Positions 1 through 11,832 of a stretch of 64,000 bases of DNA are shown one piece after another. The translations under genes were made by a program, and so were the position numbers. The stretch's first letter is position 1; every line of letters begins with the position of its first letter. Origin of the DNA: Diphasiastrum complanatum (lineage: Eukaryota > Streptophyta > Lycopodiopsida > Lycopodiales > Lycopodiaceae). Where the stretch lies: contig CM055111.1 in NCBI GenBank assembly GCA_029204225.1, positions 19,444,642-19,508,641 of the forward strand, in the 5' to 3' direction. The notes under the pieces are model-generated. The model searched no databases. It was given only the letters and a program-made list of their open reading frames with translations, and had not been told where the DNA came from.

Positions 1-1640
1 TCTTTTGGAGATCAGCCTCCTTTTCCCAGGTATCCTGCTCTTCTGATTTGCCCCTCCACCTGACGAAAAATAATTTCGAAGCACTCTACTCCGTAGAGTC
101 CTCTGCCGGCTATTAACAATCACCTCAGGTTCAGGTGGTCCACTCCTAGACTCATCACGAAGAAGCTCCACTAGATCTTCCTCAGGGACCAGGGTTTCCC
201 CAACCCCCAACGAGGGTTTCAACTTACTAACGTGGAAAACAGAATGAATTCCAATGTTAGCTGGAAGGTTTAGTTTGTATGCGACCTTGTTTATCACTTG
301 GATAACCTTAAGAGGACCGCAATACCTGGCGCCAACTTTGCACACTTACCAGTTTTCCAACCCCTAGAGTGATTAGGGACCCTAAAAAACACCCAGTCAT
401 TGACCATGAATACCTTATGCTTCCGAAATAGATCAACATAGTGCCTTGCCCCATCCTGGGCACTTCTTATGCTATCTTTAGCCAGTTGTAACATTTCTTG
501 CACAAGGAAATCAGTTGCGGCTTGCACCCGTAGGTTTTTCATGCCAACACTAATTGGTGATCGAGGTTGAAAACCATACATAAGCATGAAAGGGCTGAAC
601 CCGGTCGCTGAATGTTTTGCACTGTTATATACAAATTCCACCAGTGGAAGGTACTATTCCCAATCAGACTGCTGATGGCCCACATATGCTCAAAGAATAT
701 CCTCCATCGTTTGATTGGTCCTTTCCGTTTGACCGTCTGATTCCGGATGATCTGTAGAACTCAAACTTAAAGTTGTTTCCAACTTTTTAAATACTGCTTG
801 TCAAAAATTCCCAATGAATTTTGGGTCACGGTCACTGACAATATTGCAAGGCAGCCCGTACAGTCAAAAAAGCTTCTCAACAAACAGTTGAGCTAGTTCT
901 GAAGCTTTAACAGTAGTTTGCATTGGGATAAATTGAGCAAACTTTGTAAGTCTGTCAACAATGACACAAACCGAATCATGGCCCTTCCCTGTACGTGGAA
1001 GCCTGACCACAAAATTCAGAGATATGCCTTCCCACTTTCCAGTAGGAATATCTAAAGGATGTAATAGGCCACTAGCTTTTAGCCTCTCTGCTTTATTTAA
1101 CTGGCACTTAGTACATTTAAGTACATAGGCCTCTACTTGACTTTTCATCTTAGGCCACCAAAATTGCCTTTGAACTAAGTCAAGTGCTCTTTATATACTC
1201 GGACGTCCGGCGCATGGACTATCATGACACTCATGCAAGATTTGGGCCCTTACAGTGTCATTCTCCAGTACACACACCTTTCCTTTACGAAACAAAATGC
1301 TGTTTCGATTTGGGAAATCCATTTCAGTCTTTTCCTGATTCGAGGAATCTTGCAAACCTGAATCGACCCCCGAAAGTACTTGTTGCCAATACTTTCCAAA
1401 AAAAAGATCGGACTCATGTAGTTCTTGAAGAGACTGAAACAACTCCAGTTCTATAACAATAAAGCATAATTGATTAATAACTGGTAACCAACTCAAAGCA
1501 TTAATAAAGTATTTTGATTTCCTTTACAATAATGTATAGAAAAGTCAAAGATTTGAATCAGCTTAGCCCATCTAGCTTGCCTTCCCTTTAAATCTGTAGC
1601 ATCACAGTAGGTAGAATAGCAAATAAGCCAATGGCGCACA
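1..1640 (-). mobile_element. Ty3/gypsy chromovirus fragment (RNase H end, integrase, chromodomain)
   Basis: This is the 3' half of a Ty3/gypsy pol on the minus strand, running off the left edge of the window. Reading from 1640 down, it has the end of RNase H, the integrase zinc region, the integrase core, the C-terminal domain and finally a chromodomain. The chromodomain, which in chromoviruses steers integration towards marked chromatin, is what assigns the lineage. No LTR is visible. The right junction lies between about 1600 and 1690, where RNase H similarity stops in the middle of the domain, so the copy is truncated there. Confidence 0.88.
1..1640 (-). pseudogene. broken gypsy pol: RNase H tail, integrase, chromodomain
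   Basis: Open segments at 1493-1640, 1191-1496, 864-1148 and 294-641 follow the pol order but are separated by stops and frameshifts. The RNase H tail shows GRQARWAKL. The integrase zinc region keeps CTKCQ, but one of its histidines appears as arginine (CAGRPSI). In the core, the expected first catalytic Asp reads Asn (SLNFVVRLP); the second Asp (VSDRDPKF) and the Glu (DGQTERTNQT) are present. Near the left edge a different frame gives VRWRGKSEEQDTWE, a clear chromodomain core. The enzyme cannot be functional; the calls rest on family motifs. Confidence 0.85.
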
Positions 1641-2224
1641 AGTGCAATATACGGAGGAAAAAAAAGAGTGAAAAAAATGCCTCGTAATTTGTGAGTTATA
1701 TATCGCGGTTCGCACGTGCAAAAGAGCATCTTGTCGCATGCGTGAATTGTCAACTCATTTGGAAGTGACATGTGGCACCCATCCGACCAATGATTTGGTG
1801 ACACATGTCACGTTTTCATTTCACACGTGTGTGATCGTACGCACGAATGGAAAAGCGACATGTGTTTTCCATCCAGTTAGTGACCACGTGACACATGTCC
1901 TCCTAACATTTCCCACATGTCCAACTGTCACATCACACATGCCAAAACGTACGAACCAATCACCAGCCAACGTGTGTCCATTGACTGTTGACCGCACATG
2001 TGAAAAAATTCTCTATAAAAGGCATGCAACCCGATTAATTTTTTTTTTCTTGAATTTCACGGCATATCGCTTTTGTGTGCGTGCTTTGTGTTGTCTGTTG
2101 TTACTCGACCTTTACCAGTGCACAAGTGCGATATCTCAGTGCTATCTGTTGTACGTATCCCTCTTGTGCACGTTCTTTACAATTTCTTTTTTTCGTATTG
2201 CTTCTCTCGTGCACAGGAGCAATA
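1641..2224 (+). promoter_or_regulatory. promoter-like region with CACATGTG motifs and TATA box
   Basis: No gene is recognised here. Positions 1755-2000 are unusually dense in ACATGT and ACACGTGT palindromes, in both CACGTG and CACATG forms. A TATA-like CTATAAAAGG lies at 2013-2022. The direction points at the unrecognised ORFs at 2.2-3.15 kb. It could be the promoter of a cellular gene, or the U3 region of an unidentified LTR. The long ORF that crosses it is judged a by-product. Confidence 0.35.
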
Positions 2225-3157
2225 TATGCCCTAGTACCATAGCCTCATCCTCAGGATCTACTAGAGATTTCGGCCTAAGTGCATTTGGTACTAAATTTGG
2301 AATAACTGACAACCTAGACTACTTTTACAACCTATTTCGCCCATATTTACATGTTTTCAAGACTGTGAACCCAATTCAGAAGTATTTTATGATCATTATG
2401 TTAGATTCAGGGATATACTTAGTATACCTATTATCTCCATAGATCCACTCTCCCACATGCATTATACTGATCTTGTCCATTTCTTTCCACTTTTCAAGTA
2501 GAGACTAGATTGAATGTTCACTAAATTGTTTGATCTGTTTAAAAACACTTCAATGTGTCCTTACTACAACAGAAAATGTCGATTTGTTGAATACCAGACT
2601 GGTTTCGTACTTTTCCTATTAGTTCAGATCCCGGATGATGAGGAAGTTTCTCCTTTTGATCCTCATAATGCATCATCCTCAATTCAATCATCCTTTAAGG
2701 ATATTAGTCACTTCCTTATCGACACCCCTGATAAGGATAGTGATTTCCTTGATGTAAATATTGATGTGCTTCGGGATTTGCTGATGAATCGATCTCTATA
2801 GATGAATCTAAATGTCTTTTTAATTTGCTAGTGTATTATATAAATGATGATGTATATATTACTACAGGTTATTTGTGTCAGTTTTTTGACTATCGTGAGG
2901 ATGAGGTGCTATGTTTATTATCCGGCACAATTTATGAATACTCCGACTTTGTAGATTTTGAAACATATGACCTTGTTGTTGGAATTGATTATGATGAGGA
3001 TGGACTTATGACCGGTGAAGAATGCTTGAAGAGAGCTTTATCAAATTTTGCTGAGCATGGACAAAGCATACCATCTGATGAAGAATTCACTGCATTTCAA
3101 TCCCAGATGGGCTTCCCTCGTCCATCATTAATGCATTTCACAGATGATTCTTGTTGA
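2225..3157 (+). pseudogene. unrecognised acidic protein, interrupted by copia insertion
   Basis: Three open stretches (2225-2442, 2514-2801, 2825-3157) follow the TATA box at 2013. The family is not recognised. The last piece is acidic (DYDEDGL, PSDEEF) and contains FFDYREDEVLCLL, which resembles LGLREDEMLTALV in the gene at 26.2-27.4 kb. The final stop codon lies inside the terminus of the copia LTR that starts at 3152, so the original reading frame ended further on and was cut by that insertion. It may be an accessory ORF of a DNA transposon or a dead host gene. Confidence 0.4.
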
Positions 3158-3855
3158 TTTTCACACGTGTGGACTGTCCACTACATGTACTTGTGATCTC
3201 CTAAGGTGTGTAGATGCACCAAGATCAAGACTAGATTGAGATTCAAGATCAATCTTGAATCCTATGGCAAAAACACACTACTACATGCATTCAATCACTT
3301 CCAACTCTCACTCACACGTGTGGGAAGTATTCAAAACATAATCTAAGTAAAAACAAGCTGCTCTCCTTGGGTAGAGAGAGAAAATGCATCAAGAGCTCTC
3401 GGGTAGAGAGAGAAAGCTAGAAATCCAAAAACTCACAAAATCCATGAAATCACCAAATCAATTGATTTCAAAATGAGGAGTACAATCATACTAGTAGGTC
3501 CACAAGCTACCACTATGCTTAACTATGATTGGACCACATTTTGTCACCTCTTGATCCTATTGGATCATTGATCTATGCACCTCTTAATTCTATTGGACTA
3601 TATTCAAGCACACCTCAATTTCCTATTGGACCTCTTGGAATTCATCAAACAAAAACTTTACACTTGTCTACACTCTAATTAGCAAGTGTTTAGTCTCTTA
3701 CTCTATTTTGGCTCAATAGTGGCATTACAAGTGGAAATGCATAATTTGCCATCTATGCCAAATTTATTCCTATCAACATCCTACACCTAGATGCTTGATG
3801 TAAAAAACACAAGACCCCTATATCTAACATAGATAATCTTTTTCAATTCTTCACA
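3152..3855 (-). repeat. 3' LTR of copia element 1 (704 bp)
   Basis: On the element strand it starts TGTGAAGAATTG and ends GTGTGAAAATCAACA. The purine-rich tract AGGAG (plus-strand ctcct, 3856-3860) sits directly inside it, as expected for the plus-strand primer. It holds two CACACGTGTG palindromes (near 3161 and 3312) and GGGTAGAGAGAGA repeats. The inner boundary matches the LTR start of copia A at 63028 (aaggag followed by TGTGAAGAT). Confidence 0.88.
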
Positions 3856-3870
3856 CTCCTAAAAAATTAT

Positions 3871-5556
3871 CTATGAAGATTTGAGCATTGATCTTGATAT
3901 AACTCCAAGACTAGATCTATGCTTGATGAAAGCACTTTTGCTCAAAGGCTTGGTGAGTAGATCGGCAATACAAGAGGACGAGTTGACATGCTCCAAGTAG
4001 ATTTCTCCTCCAATAAGCTTTTCTCTCACAAAATGGTGTGCCACTTCTATGTGCTTGCTTCTTGCATGAAATATGGGATTATTGGCAAGAGCTTGGGCCG
4101 AGATGTTATCACACTTGATCATTGGTAGATCATCCTCCTTGATGCACTTTAGTTCCATTAAAAACCTCTTAATCCAAAGCACTTCTTTGGTAGTTGTAGT
4201 GAGTGCTTTGTACTCGGCCTCACATGAAGAGAGAGATATAGTATCTTGCTTTTTGGAAAGCCAAGATATTAGATTGCCTCCAAGAAAGATAGTATATGCA
4301 CTAATAGACTTTCGATCCATCTTGTCACTTGCAAAGTCCGAATCTGAGTAGCCAATAATGGATAGATCTTCACTTTTATAGAGTAGACCATAATCACAAG
4401 ATGAAGATACATATCTTAGAATCCTCTTGTCCATCTTCCAATGATGGATCTTAGGATCTTGCATAAATTGACTCAATTTGTGCACACAAAAACTAAGATC
4501 GGGCCTAGTAATGGTAAGCCAAATCAAGGAGCCTACAAGACTCCTAAAAAGTGTGATGTCCTCAAAGGATCTTTCATCACCTTTATTAGGACCTTTTACA
4601 ATTTGCTCCATTGGAGTATCTATGCTCTTAGAATTTTTCATATGGAATTTTTTCAACATAGAGTGAGCATATCTAGATTGGCATATAAAGACATGATTTT
4701 CATAAAAATCAATTTCTAGGCCTAGGATGTAATGTATCTTTGAGCCTAGATCTTGCATTTTAAACTCACATCCAAGTGCTAGCTTGGTTTCATCAACTAG
4801 CTTGATACAACTTCCACAAAGAATAATTTCATCAACATAAATTAGAAGAATGACAATATTGCTATCAACAAACTTTAGATACATGGAAGGATCATAGTCA
4901 CTAAGAGTAAATCCTAGTGAGATAAGAAAAGAGTTAAGTCTTGAATACCATGATCTTGGTGCTTGCTTGAGTCCATAAAGACTTTTGAAGAGCAAGCACA
5001 CTTTGGACTCATCCTTGATGAATCCTTGAGGTTGTTCCATATAGATCTCCTCCTCAAGATAACCATTTAGAAAAGCATTGGATACATCTAATTGGAACAC
5101 CTTCCACTTGAAAAAACAAGCAAGAGAAATAAGAATTCTTATTGTCACCATCTTTGCAATGGGTGCAAAGGTCTCCTCATAATCAAGACCATGGATTTGA
5201 GCAAATCCTTTGGCACATATTCTTGCTTTATGCTTGTTGATGGTGCCATCATGATTGAACTTGATCCGAAATACCCACTTGCAACCAATCACATGCTTGT
5301 TAGATGGAGAATCCACAAGCTCCCAAGTATTGTTGGTGATCAATGCATCATACTCTTGCTTCATGGCATCATACCACTCCTTGGTATTGAGTGCCTCTTG
5401 TACATTCTCTGGCTCTTCATGAGAGACATAAAAAACATAATTAGTGGAATCAAGATCCACTTGTTTTCCTTTGTCAACATATGAGAGCCTCTGAGGCTCG
5501 GATCTATCTCTCATGGATCTTTTTGGTGAAAAAAATCCGAGGAGAGTCTTCTTCAA
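3871..5556 (-). pseudogene. copia reverse transcriptase and RNase H (element 1)
   Basis: A 561-residue open segment covers the copia RT (from NNTWELV and GCKWVFRIKFNHDGT through VFQLDVSNAFLNGYL and LYGLKQAPRSW) and RNase H (GYSDSDFASDKMDRKS, LSSCEAEYKAL, ARSKHIEVAHHFVRE). RT would copy the element RNA and RNase H remove the template. The catalytic YVDD box reads YVDE (LLIYVDEIILCG), so the second metal-binding Asp has become Glu; the homologous box in copia A at 62 kb is intact. It follows the integrase ORF with a frameshift near 5550 and ends just before the purine tract. Confidence 0.9.
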
Positions 5557-6331
5557 ATCTCGACCCCATCACATCATGATTGTCTTCAAAATCAATAATT
5601 GATGATGCATCCATAGATTTCTTGATCTCGGCCTCTTCAAATGATGAGTGTTGATCTTCATGAAAGACAACATCTCTACTTTCAATAACTTGAGAAGTAG
5701 AGAGTATAAAGACTCTATAGGCCTTCTTGGTGGATGAGTATCCAACCATGATCCCTTTGCATGCACTAGGATCTTCCTTCTTCCTTGTTTCCAAGGGAAT
5801 ATGGACAAAGCATAAGCATCCAAAAACTCTAAGGTGATCAACCTTAGGCTTCTTCAAAAATAAGATTTCATATGGTGACTTTCCTCCAAGAGCTATATGT
5901 GGGAGCCTATTGCAAAGATAATTTGCACAATTAATGGCTTCTCCCCAAAAATCTTTGGGCAAAGATGCCTCAATTCTCATAGATTTTGCACATTCACATA
6001 GAGATCTATTCTTTCTCTCGGCCACTCCATTTTGAGATGGAGAGTAGGCACAAGAAAACTCTCTTTTAATGCCTTCAAGCTCACAAAAGTCTTGAAATTT
6101 ATTGGAGATATATTCACCACCTCCATCACTTCTAAGAGCTTTAATCTTGAATGATAATTGCTTCTCTACATAAGCTTTGAAAATAAGGAAATGATCAAAC
6201 ACCATAGATTTTGAAGCAAGAAGATATATCCAAGTGAATATTGTGTAATCATCAATGAAAGTAACAAAACAAGTGGCTCCTCCCTTGCTTGCAGTTGATG
6301 AGAAATGCACATCCGAGTGGATTAACTCCAA
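5504..6331 (-). pseudogene. copia integrase core and C-terminal region (element 1)
   Basis: This 275-residue open segment carries the integrase catalytic triad: Asp in MELIHSDVH, Asp in LRSDGGGEYIS and Glu in NGVAERKNRSL. A typical copia C-terminal block follows (FGCLCFVHIP, GIMVGYSSTKKAYRVF). Integrase would insert the cDNA into the genome. It overlaps the RT segment by 53 bases in another frame, the mark of a frameshift in what was one polyprotein. The zinc-binding half is in the neighbouring segment at 6322-6741. Confidence 0.9.
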
Positions 6332-6741
6332 AGGATGCCTGCTTTTGATAGAAGATCTTGTAAATGGCTTTTTGTGAATTTAGCAATAGCACAAGCCTCA
6401 CAAGGCTTGATCTTCTTGGAGAATGACTTTGGCAAGCCAATAGCTTTGGATTCTTTGATCATAGAGAGCATGGATCTGTAGTTGGGATGTCCCAACCTCC
6501 TATGCCATAATTCATCCATAGAGAGCTTGTTCACAAGAGCAACATTACAAGCATTCACATACTCATTTGGATCTAGTTTATAGAGTATCTCATCATTCTT
6601 CTTGATAGTGCAAGTATCAACATTGAATTTTACATCAAGGCCATTATCAAGCAATTGGCCAACACTAATAAGATTCTTGGTAAGCTTAGGTACATAAAGA
6701 ACTCTAGAGAGAGAAAGAACTTTAGAGGATGCAAGCTTCAA
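6322..6741 (-). pseudogene. copia GAG-pre-integrase / zinc-binding domain (element 1)
   Basis: The segment holds the HHCC zinc-binding region of copia integrase: LWHRRLGHPNYRSM supplies the histidines and CEACAIAKFTKSH the cysteines. The upstream part (VLYVPKLTKNLISVGQLLD) is the usual protease-to-integrase linker. It overlaps the integrase core segment by 10 bases in a different frame and is part of the same dead polyprotein. Confidence 0.88.
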
Positions 6742-6771
6742 GGGAATGTTCCCTATGCCTTCAATAGGACA

Positions 6772-7254
6772 TTAAAAATAATTTGCAGTGTATATTGATT
6801 TCTTCACTCCATCATAAGGTGCAATAGAAGAGAAAGAGTCCTTGGAGCTACACATATGTGAAGAGGCTCCACTATCAATATACCATAGGCCGTCCTTCTT
6901 GAAAGGAGTAGATGAGAAACTAGAGACCATAAGAGATCCCTCTCCATCACTTGCAATAGTGTCTTCCTTCTCATTGGTAATATTGGCTTGCTTGAGTTGA
7001 TTCTTCTTTTTGAAGAAATTGGTGGCATAATGACCTTTCTTGCCACAATAAAAACACTTGATCTTCTTCTTCTTCTTGAGCTTGGATGATGAAGCATTGG
7101 ATGAATCATCTTCCTCCTCATCTTTGTCTTTGGATTTGACTTTGTCCTTGCTTGAGGATTGTTGATGTTGGTTCTTGCTCCTATCTTTGTGCTTATCCTT
7201 GGCAAAGAGAGCTTTTCCATCATTATGAGTGAGAGAAAGGTTGTCCATCCTCAA
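6772..7254 (-). pseudogene. copia gag zinc knuckle and aspartic protease (element 1)
   Basis: A lysine-rich stretch is followed by the nucleocapsid zinc knuckle CFYCGKKGHYATNF, in which the last cysteine has become phenylalanine, and then by the aspartic protease active site (LWYIDSGASSHMC). The knuckle would bind RNA and the protease would cleave the polyprotein. The segment is out of frame with both gag (7282-7890) and the pre-integrase part. A shadow ORF in another frame at 6804-7223 is ignored. Confidence 0.87.
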
Positions 7255-7281
7255 GAGCTTATACTCTTGTCTTGATTCTTC

Positions 7282-7890
7282 TTAAATTAGCACACTTTGG
7301 AGAGCCTCCAAACTTGGTAGCTCCTCCTTAATGGCATAGGATTGGACAAGATTATCAAATTCACTTCTCAAGCCATTGAGAATGACTTGAACTAGCTCAT
7401 TTTGATTGATGGAATCACCAATACAAGCAAGCTCTCTATGAATATCTTTTACTCTCAAAACATAACTAGATGCACTCTCATCACTCTTTTGGCTACTTTG
7501 AAAGATTTGATTCCTAAGAGTGAGAAGCCTAGAAGTATTCTTAACCTCATAGATAGTCTTGAGACAATCCCAAGCTTCTTTGGCTGTTGTACAAGTACCT
7601 ATCTCCCTCAATATCTCATTAGAGACATTCATCTTAATGTAGTGGAGAGCCATCCTAGCTCTCTTTTTGTATTTTTGAACCTCTTGAAGAACTTGTGGTT
7701 CTTCTTCAAGGCCAAGAACTATGTCCATCACGTCTTGAAGGATCAAGATGGACTCCATCCTCATTTTCCAAATTGAATAATTTGAAGTGGTCAATCTTTC
7801 ACTTGGTTCCAACAAGGATGAACCCATTGAAGACATTTGAAGTGAAGAAAACTCAGATGATGAACAATATGTGTTGTTACACACTTTCAA
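7282..7890 (-). pseudogene. copia gag (UBN2-type), element 1
   Basis: This 202-residue open segment is the copia gag (UBN2/retrotran_gag type). It contains LTTSNYSIWKMRMESIL, AKEAWDCLKTIYE, LLTLRNQIFQ and LNGLRSEFDNLV, all typical of the capsid-like domain that packages RNA. The ATG nearest the leader is at 7890; a second in-frame Met (MSSMGSSLLE) is as plausible a start. Gag of copia A (55.5 kb) and B1 (27.7 kb) is related. Confidence 0.88.
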
Positions 7891-8563
7891 TAGGATCCAA
7901 TAATTGAGTACTATATCCTCCTATGAAAGATCTTACAACAATTTGTGAATTGATTCTCACTAGCTACACAAATCTCTCTAAAACAAGATCTATTTCACAT
8001 CAAATGATGGAGTATAGGCAAAGTTAGGATCCAACACTCTTAGCATGTGTGAAATACACTAAGAAACCAAATTTGACTCAAATACAATGATATTGCATGA
8101 AACAAAATGACTAAGATCTCAAAACAGTGCCTAGATCACATATAGATGAGATTGGCAAGCATACAACTGTGATTTTGGATCAACCAAGCAATCTCTTGAC
8201 CAAACCAAATGTGTCCACCCAGGTCTAGGTGCCCTACCTAACCCTCTTCAAAAGGCTCAACCAAATGGAATGAAACTGATTGCAACAGAAACTAGACAAA
8301 AAAAAGCTTCAAAACAAGCTATCAAGCAAGATAAATGGATCAAACATGAGAGAGAACTTCCAAACTGAAATTGGATGTTCCTCACACGTGTCTGAGCACC
8401 TGATTCCGTACAATACCAGGTCAGACCCAATCAATGTCCTTTTGATCTCTTTTGATCCAAGATTGAACAAGATAGCTAGGAAAATGGGCCTTGACAATTT
8501 CTAGCTCAAGATTGATGAAAATTTTTCACTTAGATGGATCAAAATGCATGGTAACCTTAGGTA
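7891..8563 (-). other. untranslated leader of copia element 1
   Basis: This is non-coding DNA between the PBS and gag. It includes a CACACGTGTC site near 8383 in a block that recurs in the leader of copia G (39.1-39.2 kb). I see no gene here; the short ORFs at 8280-8504 are chance. Confidence 0.7.
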
Positions 8564-8576
8564 GGCTCTGATATCA
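8564..8576 (-). promoter_or_regulatory. primer-binding site of copia element 1
   Basis: The minus strand reads TGATATCAGAGCC directly after the LTR end. It matches the initiator-tRNA-Met type PBS (TGGTATCAGAGCC) with one change. Confidence 0.88.
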
Positions 8577-8737
8577 TGTTGATTTTCACACGTGTGGACT
8601 GTCCACTACATGTACTTGTGATCTCCTAAGGTGTGTAGATGCACCAAGATCAAGACTAGATTGAGATTCAAGATCAATCTTGAATCCTATGGCAAAAACA
8701 CACTACTACATCCATTCAATCACTTCCAACTCTCACT

Positions 8738-8738
<1 letters not shown>
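8577..8738 (-). repeat. truncated 5' LTR of copia element 1
   Basis: This is 162 bp nearly identical to the matching end of the 3' LTR (3152-3313). The match stops exactly where a GA repeat begins (8739), so the rest of the LTR was lost or replaced at the microsatellite. Confidence 0.88.

Positions 8739-8770
<32 letters not shown>
8739..8770 (+). repeat. (GA)n microsatellite
   Basis: About 16 GA units sit at the break point of the copia 5' LTR. Sequence to the right (GATAGAAAGAGAGC...) is unrelated to the LTR. Confidence 0.95.
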
Positions 8771-9999
<1,229 letters not shown>

Positions 10000-10185
10000 C
10001 AAACCTACAAGCGGACCTGTCCAAAGAACGTTTAGCTGCAGCATAACCTATTTGGCATGAAGAAGTGTGTAGATGAAAGTGGCGAGGACGCAAACCTACA
10101 AGCCGACCTGTCCAAAGAACACGACCCACCCTGTAGCATAACCTATTTGGCATGAAGAAAATTTGTAGTTGAAAGTGGAGATGGC
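10000..10185 (+). repeat. tandem duplication, about 91-95 bp unit, two copies
   Basis: CAAACCTACAAGC-GACCTGTCC starts both copies (10000 and 10091), and both contain CATAACCTATTTGGCATGAA and end with GAAAGTGG. The copies differ by substitutions and small indels. Confidence 0.85.
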
Positions 10186-10588
10186 GGGGGCCCATGAAAT
10201 ACCGGGGTTTGTCTTCTTCTTAGGCTAATTAAGTATTGGGCTTTGCTTATTTGATTAGATTCTTCTTTCTTTTGTCTCGCTATATAGATAGTTAGCTCTC
10301 GTTTTGCATGTAACGCATCTCTGATTTGGATCCTAAAGGGCTGATTGCGAACTGTGTAGCTGTTTTTCAAGACTTCCTGGGAACTATCTTGTCGATCCTT
10401 TGCTGCTATCTCTAGGACGGACATGAGAATGATGTTGCTTGTTTTATGTGGTAGCAGGTTGTTTGTTGTTGTTTCTGATAATAGGATTCGTGTAAGTTTT
10501 TGCATCTTGGTTGTTGATTGAAAATTGTTTTTTGTTACTTTTTGGCTCAAGTGGTGCCATTGATTATATAGCTAATGGCATGATGATC
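10186..10588. other. unassigned non-coding DNA, flank of solo LTR
   Basis: No gene is recognised. A TATA-like CGCTATATAGATAG lies near 10278. The last five bases (TGATC, 10584-10588) are the target duplication of the solo LTR that follows. Confidence 0.4.
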
Positions 10589-11832
10589 TGTTGTAAAGCT
10601 ACCTTTACAAGCTTTACTTCCGGCGCCATCGGCGCCAACTATGTCCCCGGCGCCAGCAGTGCCTCTGCTGCTCCCGGTGCCAACGGCGCCGACGCCGCTC
10701 CCGGCGCCACTGTGACCAGAATCCAACCGGCGCCAAGTTCCTATGGCTGAAAATCTTTGATTGGTTCTAGCAGAGTCCAGAGAGCTCAGATCGATGTGCA
10801 ATCACCTCACACGATCTAGGCATGAATTAAGGAAGCCTGGAGATCAATAAAATCTAGAGAGAGAAAATGACTTTCTAGAAAGAGAAAATCTTAGAGAGAG
10901 AAAAACGTGCTTTAGCAGCTTGGGTAGAGTGCTTGGTATGAGGGGGGGTGCCGAATCACACCAATACTATAGGGGAGTGCGGGTTGCGACTCAGGGCGAG
11001 CTCCAACCAAGTCTCAGCCTCCTTTGCTGGAATGTTGTCATGGCTCTCGCCTTGGCATGCTAGCACCCTGGAGACTAGGGTCGGTCACACACTTGAAATG
11101 TAACCTTCTCAGATTTATCAATAAAGTGGGATTTTTCTCAAACTGACTCTGATTACCTTCTGGGTTTTAGTGTTTAGTAAAAACACCAGTTGTAAGGCAG
11201 CTTCCAAATTTTTAAGTTGGCACATAGCTGAGGGTCGTATCCCGGGACGCCAACGGTATGCCGTCGGGACCATTCGGTCTGTGGCGCCAGCGGTATGCTG
11301 TCGGGACCATTTGGTCCAGGAACTGGTTGTCTCCATATCTGTCGCGGCTTGTGGTTCTGAGTGTTCCTTGCATGAACGTGAATGGGTTAAGCTCTTGGGG
11401 AACGGGCTCTAACCTGTCAGTTGAGTTGGATGGCTTGCTGGGGTGGAAGTTACCTGTTTATGGCTGTCCAGTCTGGCGTGGCACCAGGTTGGCTTCCAGC
11501 ACTCGTGACGAAGCTTTCAGGTGGTTAAGTCTGATGTAAGTCAGACCGCCCGCTTGGAATGGATGTTACTCGTTTGTAACGAAGCTTCGAGTTGGTTAAG
11601 TTTGATGTATGTCGGGCGGCTTGCTTGGAGGGAAGTCACTCACATCGGGACCCCCGATCTGGCATGGCGCCAGGTTGGATCTCAATGTTGGTTTTCGAAA
11701 CTTCAAGTTGGTTAAGTCTGATCGTTGTTGGCGAGTTGGCTGCTTGTATGTCAAGTGGGTTTGGATGGCAAGAGTTGAAGGCTGGGAAGCTAAGTCCTGG
11801 TTCCCGGCTCCCTTTGGGATGCCTGGGCTACA
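10589..11832 (+). mobile_element. solo LTR (1244 bp) with 5-bp target duplication TGATC
   Basis: The element runs from TGTTGTAAAGCT to GGGCTACA (TG...CA ends) and is flanked on both sides by TGATC (10584-10588 and 11833-11837), the 5-bp duplication left by LTR-retrotransposon integrase. A relative with the same ends and its own duplication sits inverted at 40524-41749. It contains GGCGCC-rich repeats (10620-10740), a polyadenylation-like AATAAA (near 11121) and internal degenerate repeats around GTTGGTTAAGT (11525-11720). No internal domain is present, so it is a solo LTR left by LTR-LTR recombination. Which retrotransposon it came from is unknown. Small ORFs inside are not considered genes. 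Confidence 0.88.

Larger units (their letters stand above)
3152..8738 (-). mobile_element. Ty1/copia element 1, nearly complete, 5' LTR truncated
   Basis: This is a copia element on the minus strand with a complete 3' LTR (3152-3855), a purine tract, RT/RNase H, integrase, protease and gag, a PBS at 8564-8576, and the first 162 bp of the 5' LTR (8577-8738). The two LTR copies agree almost base for base over the shared 162 bp. The domain order gag-PR-IN-RT-RH is diagnostic of copia. The 5 bases before the left LTR are ATTCT; the matching target duplication is lost because the 5' LTR breaks off at a GA repeat. All coding parts are split by frameshifts. Confidence 0.93.

Noticed and set aside
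1738-2442. 234-aa plus-strand ORF
   Set aside because: Its first half crosses a promoter-like region with a TATA box and has no protein character; only the part after 2225 is kept as possible coding sequence.
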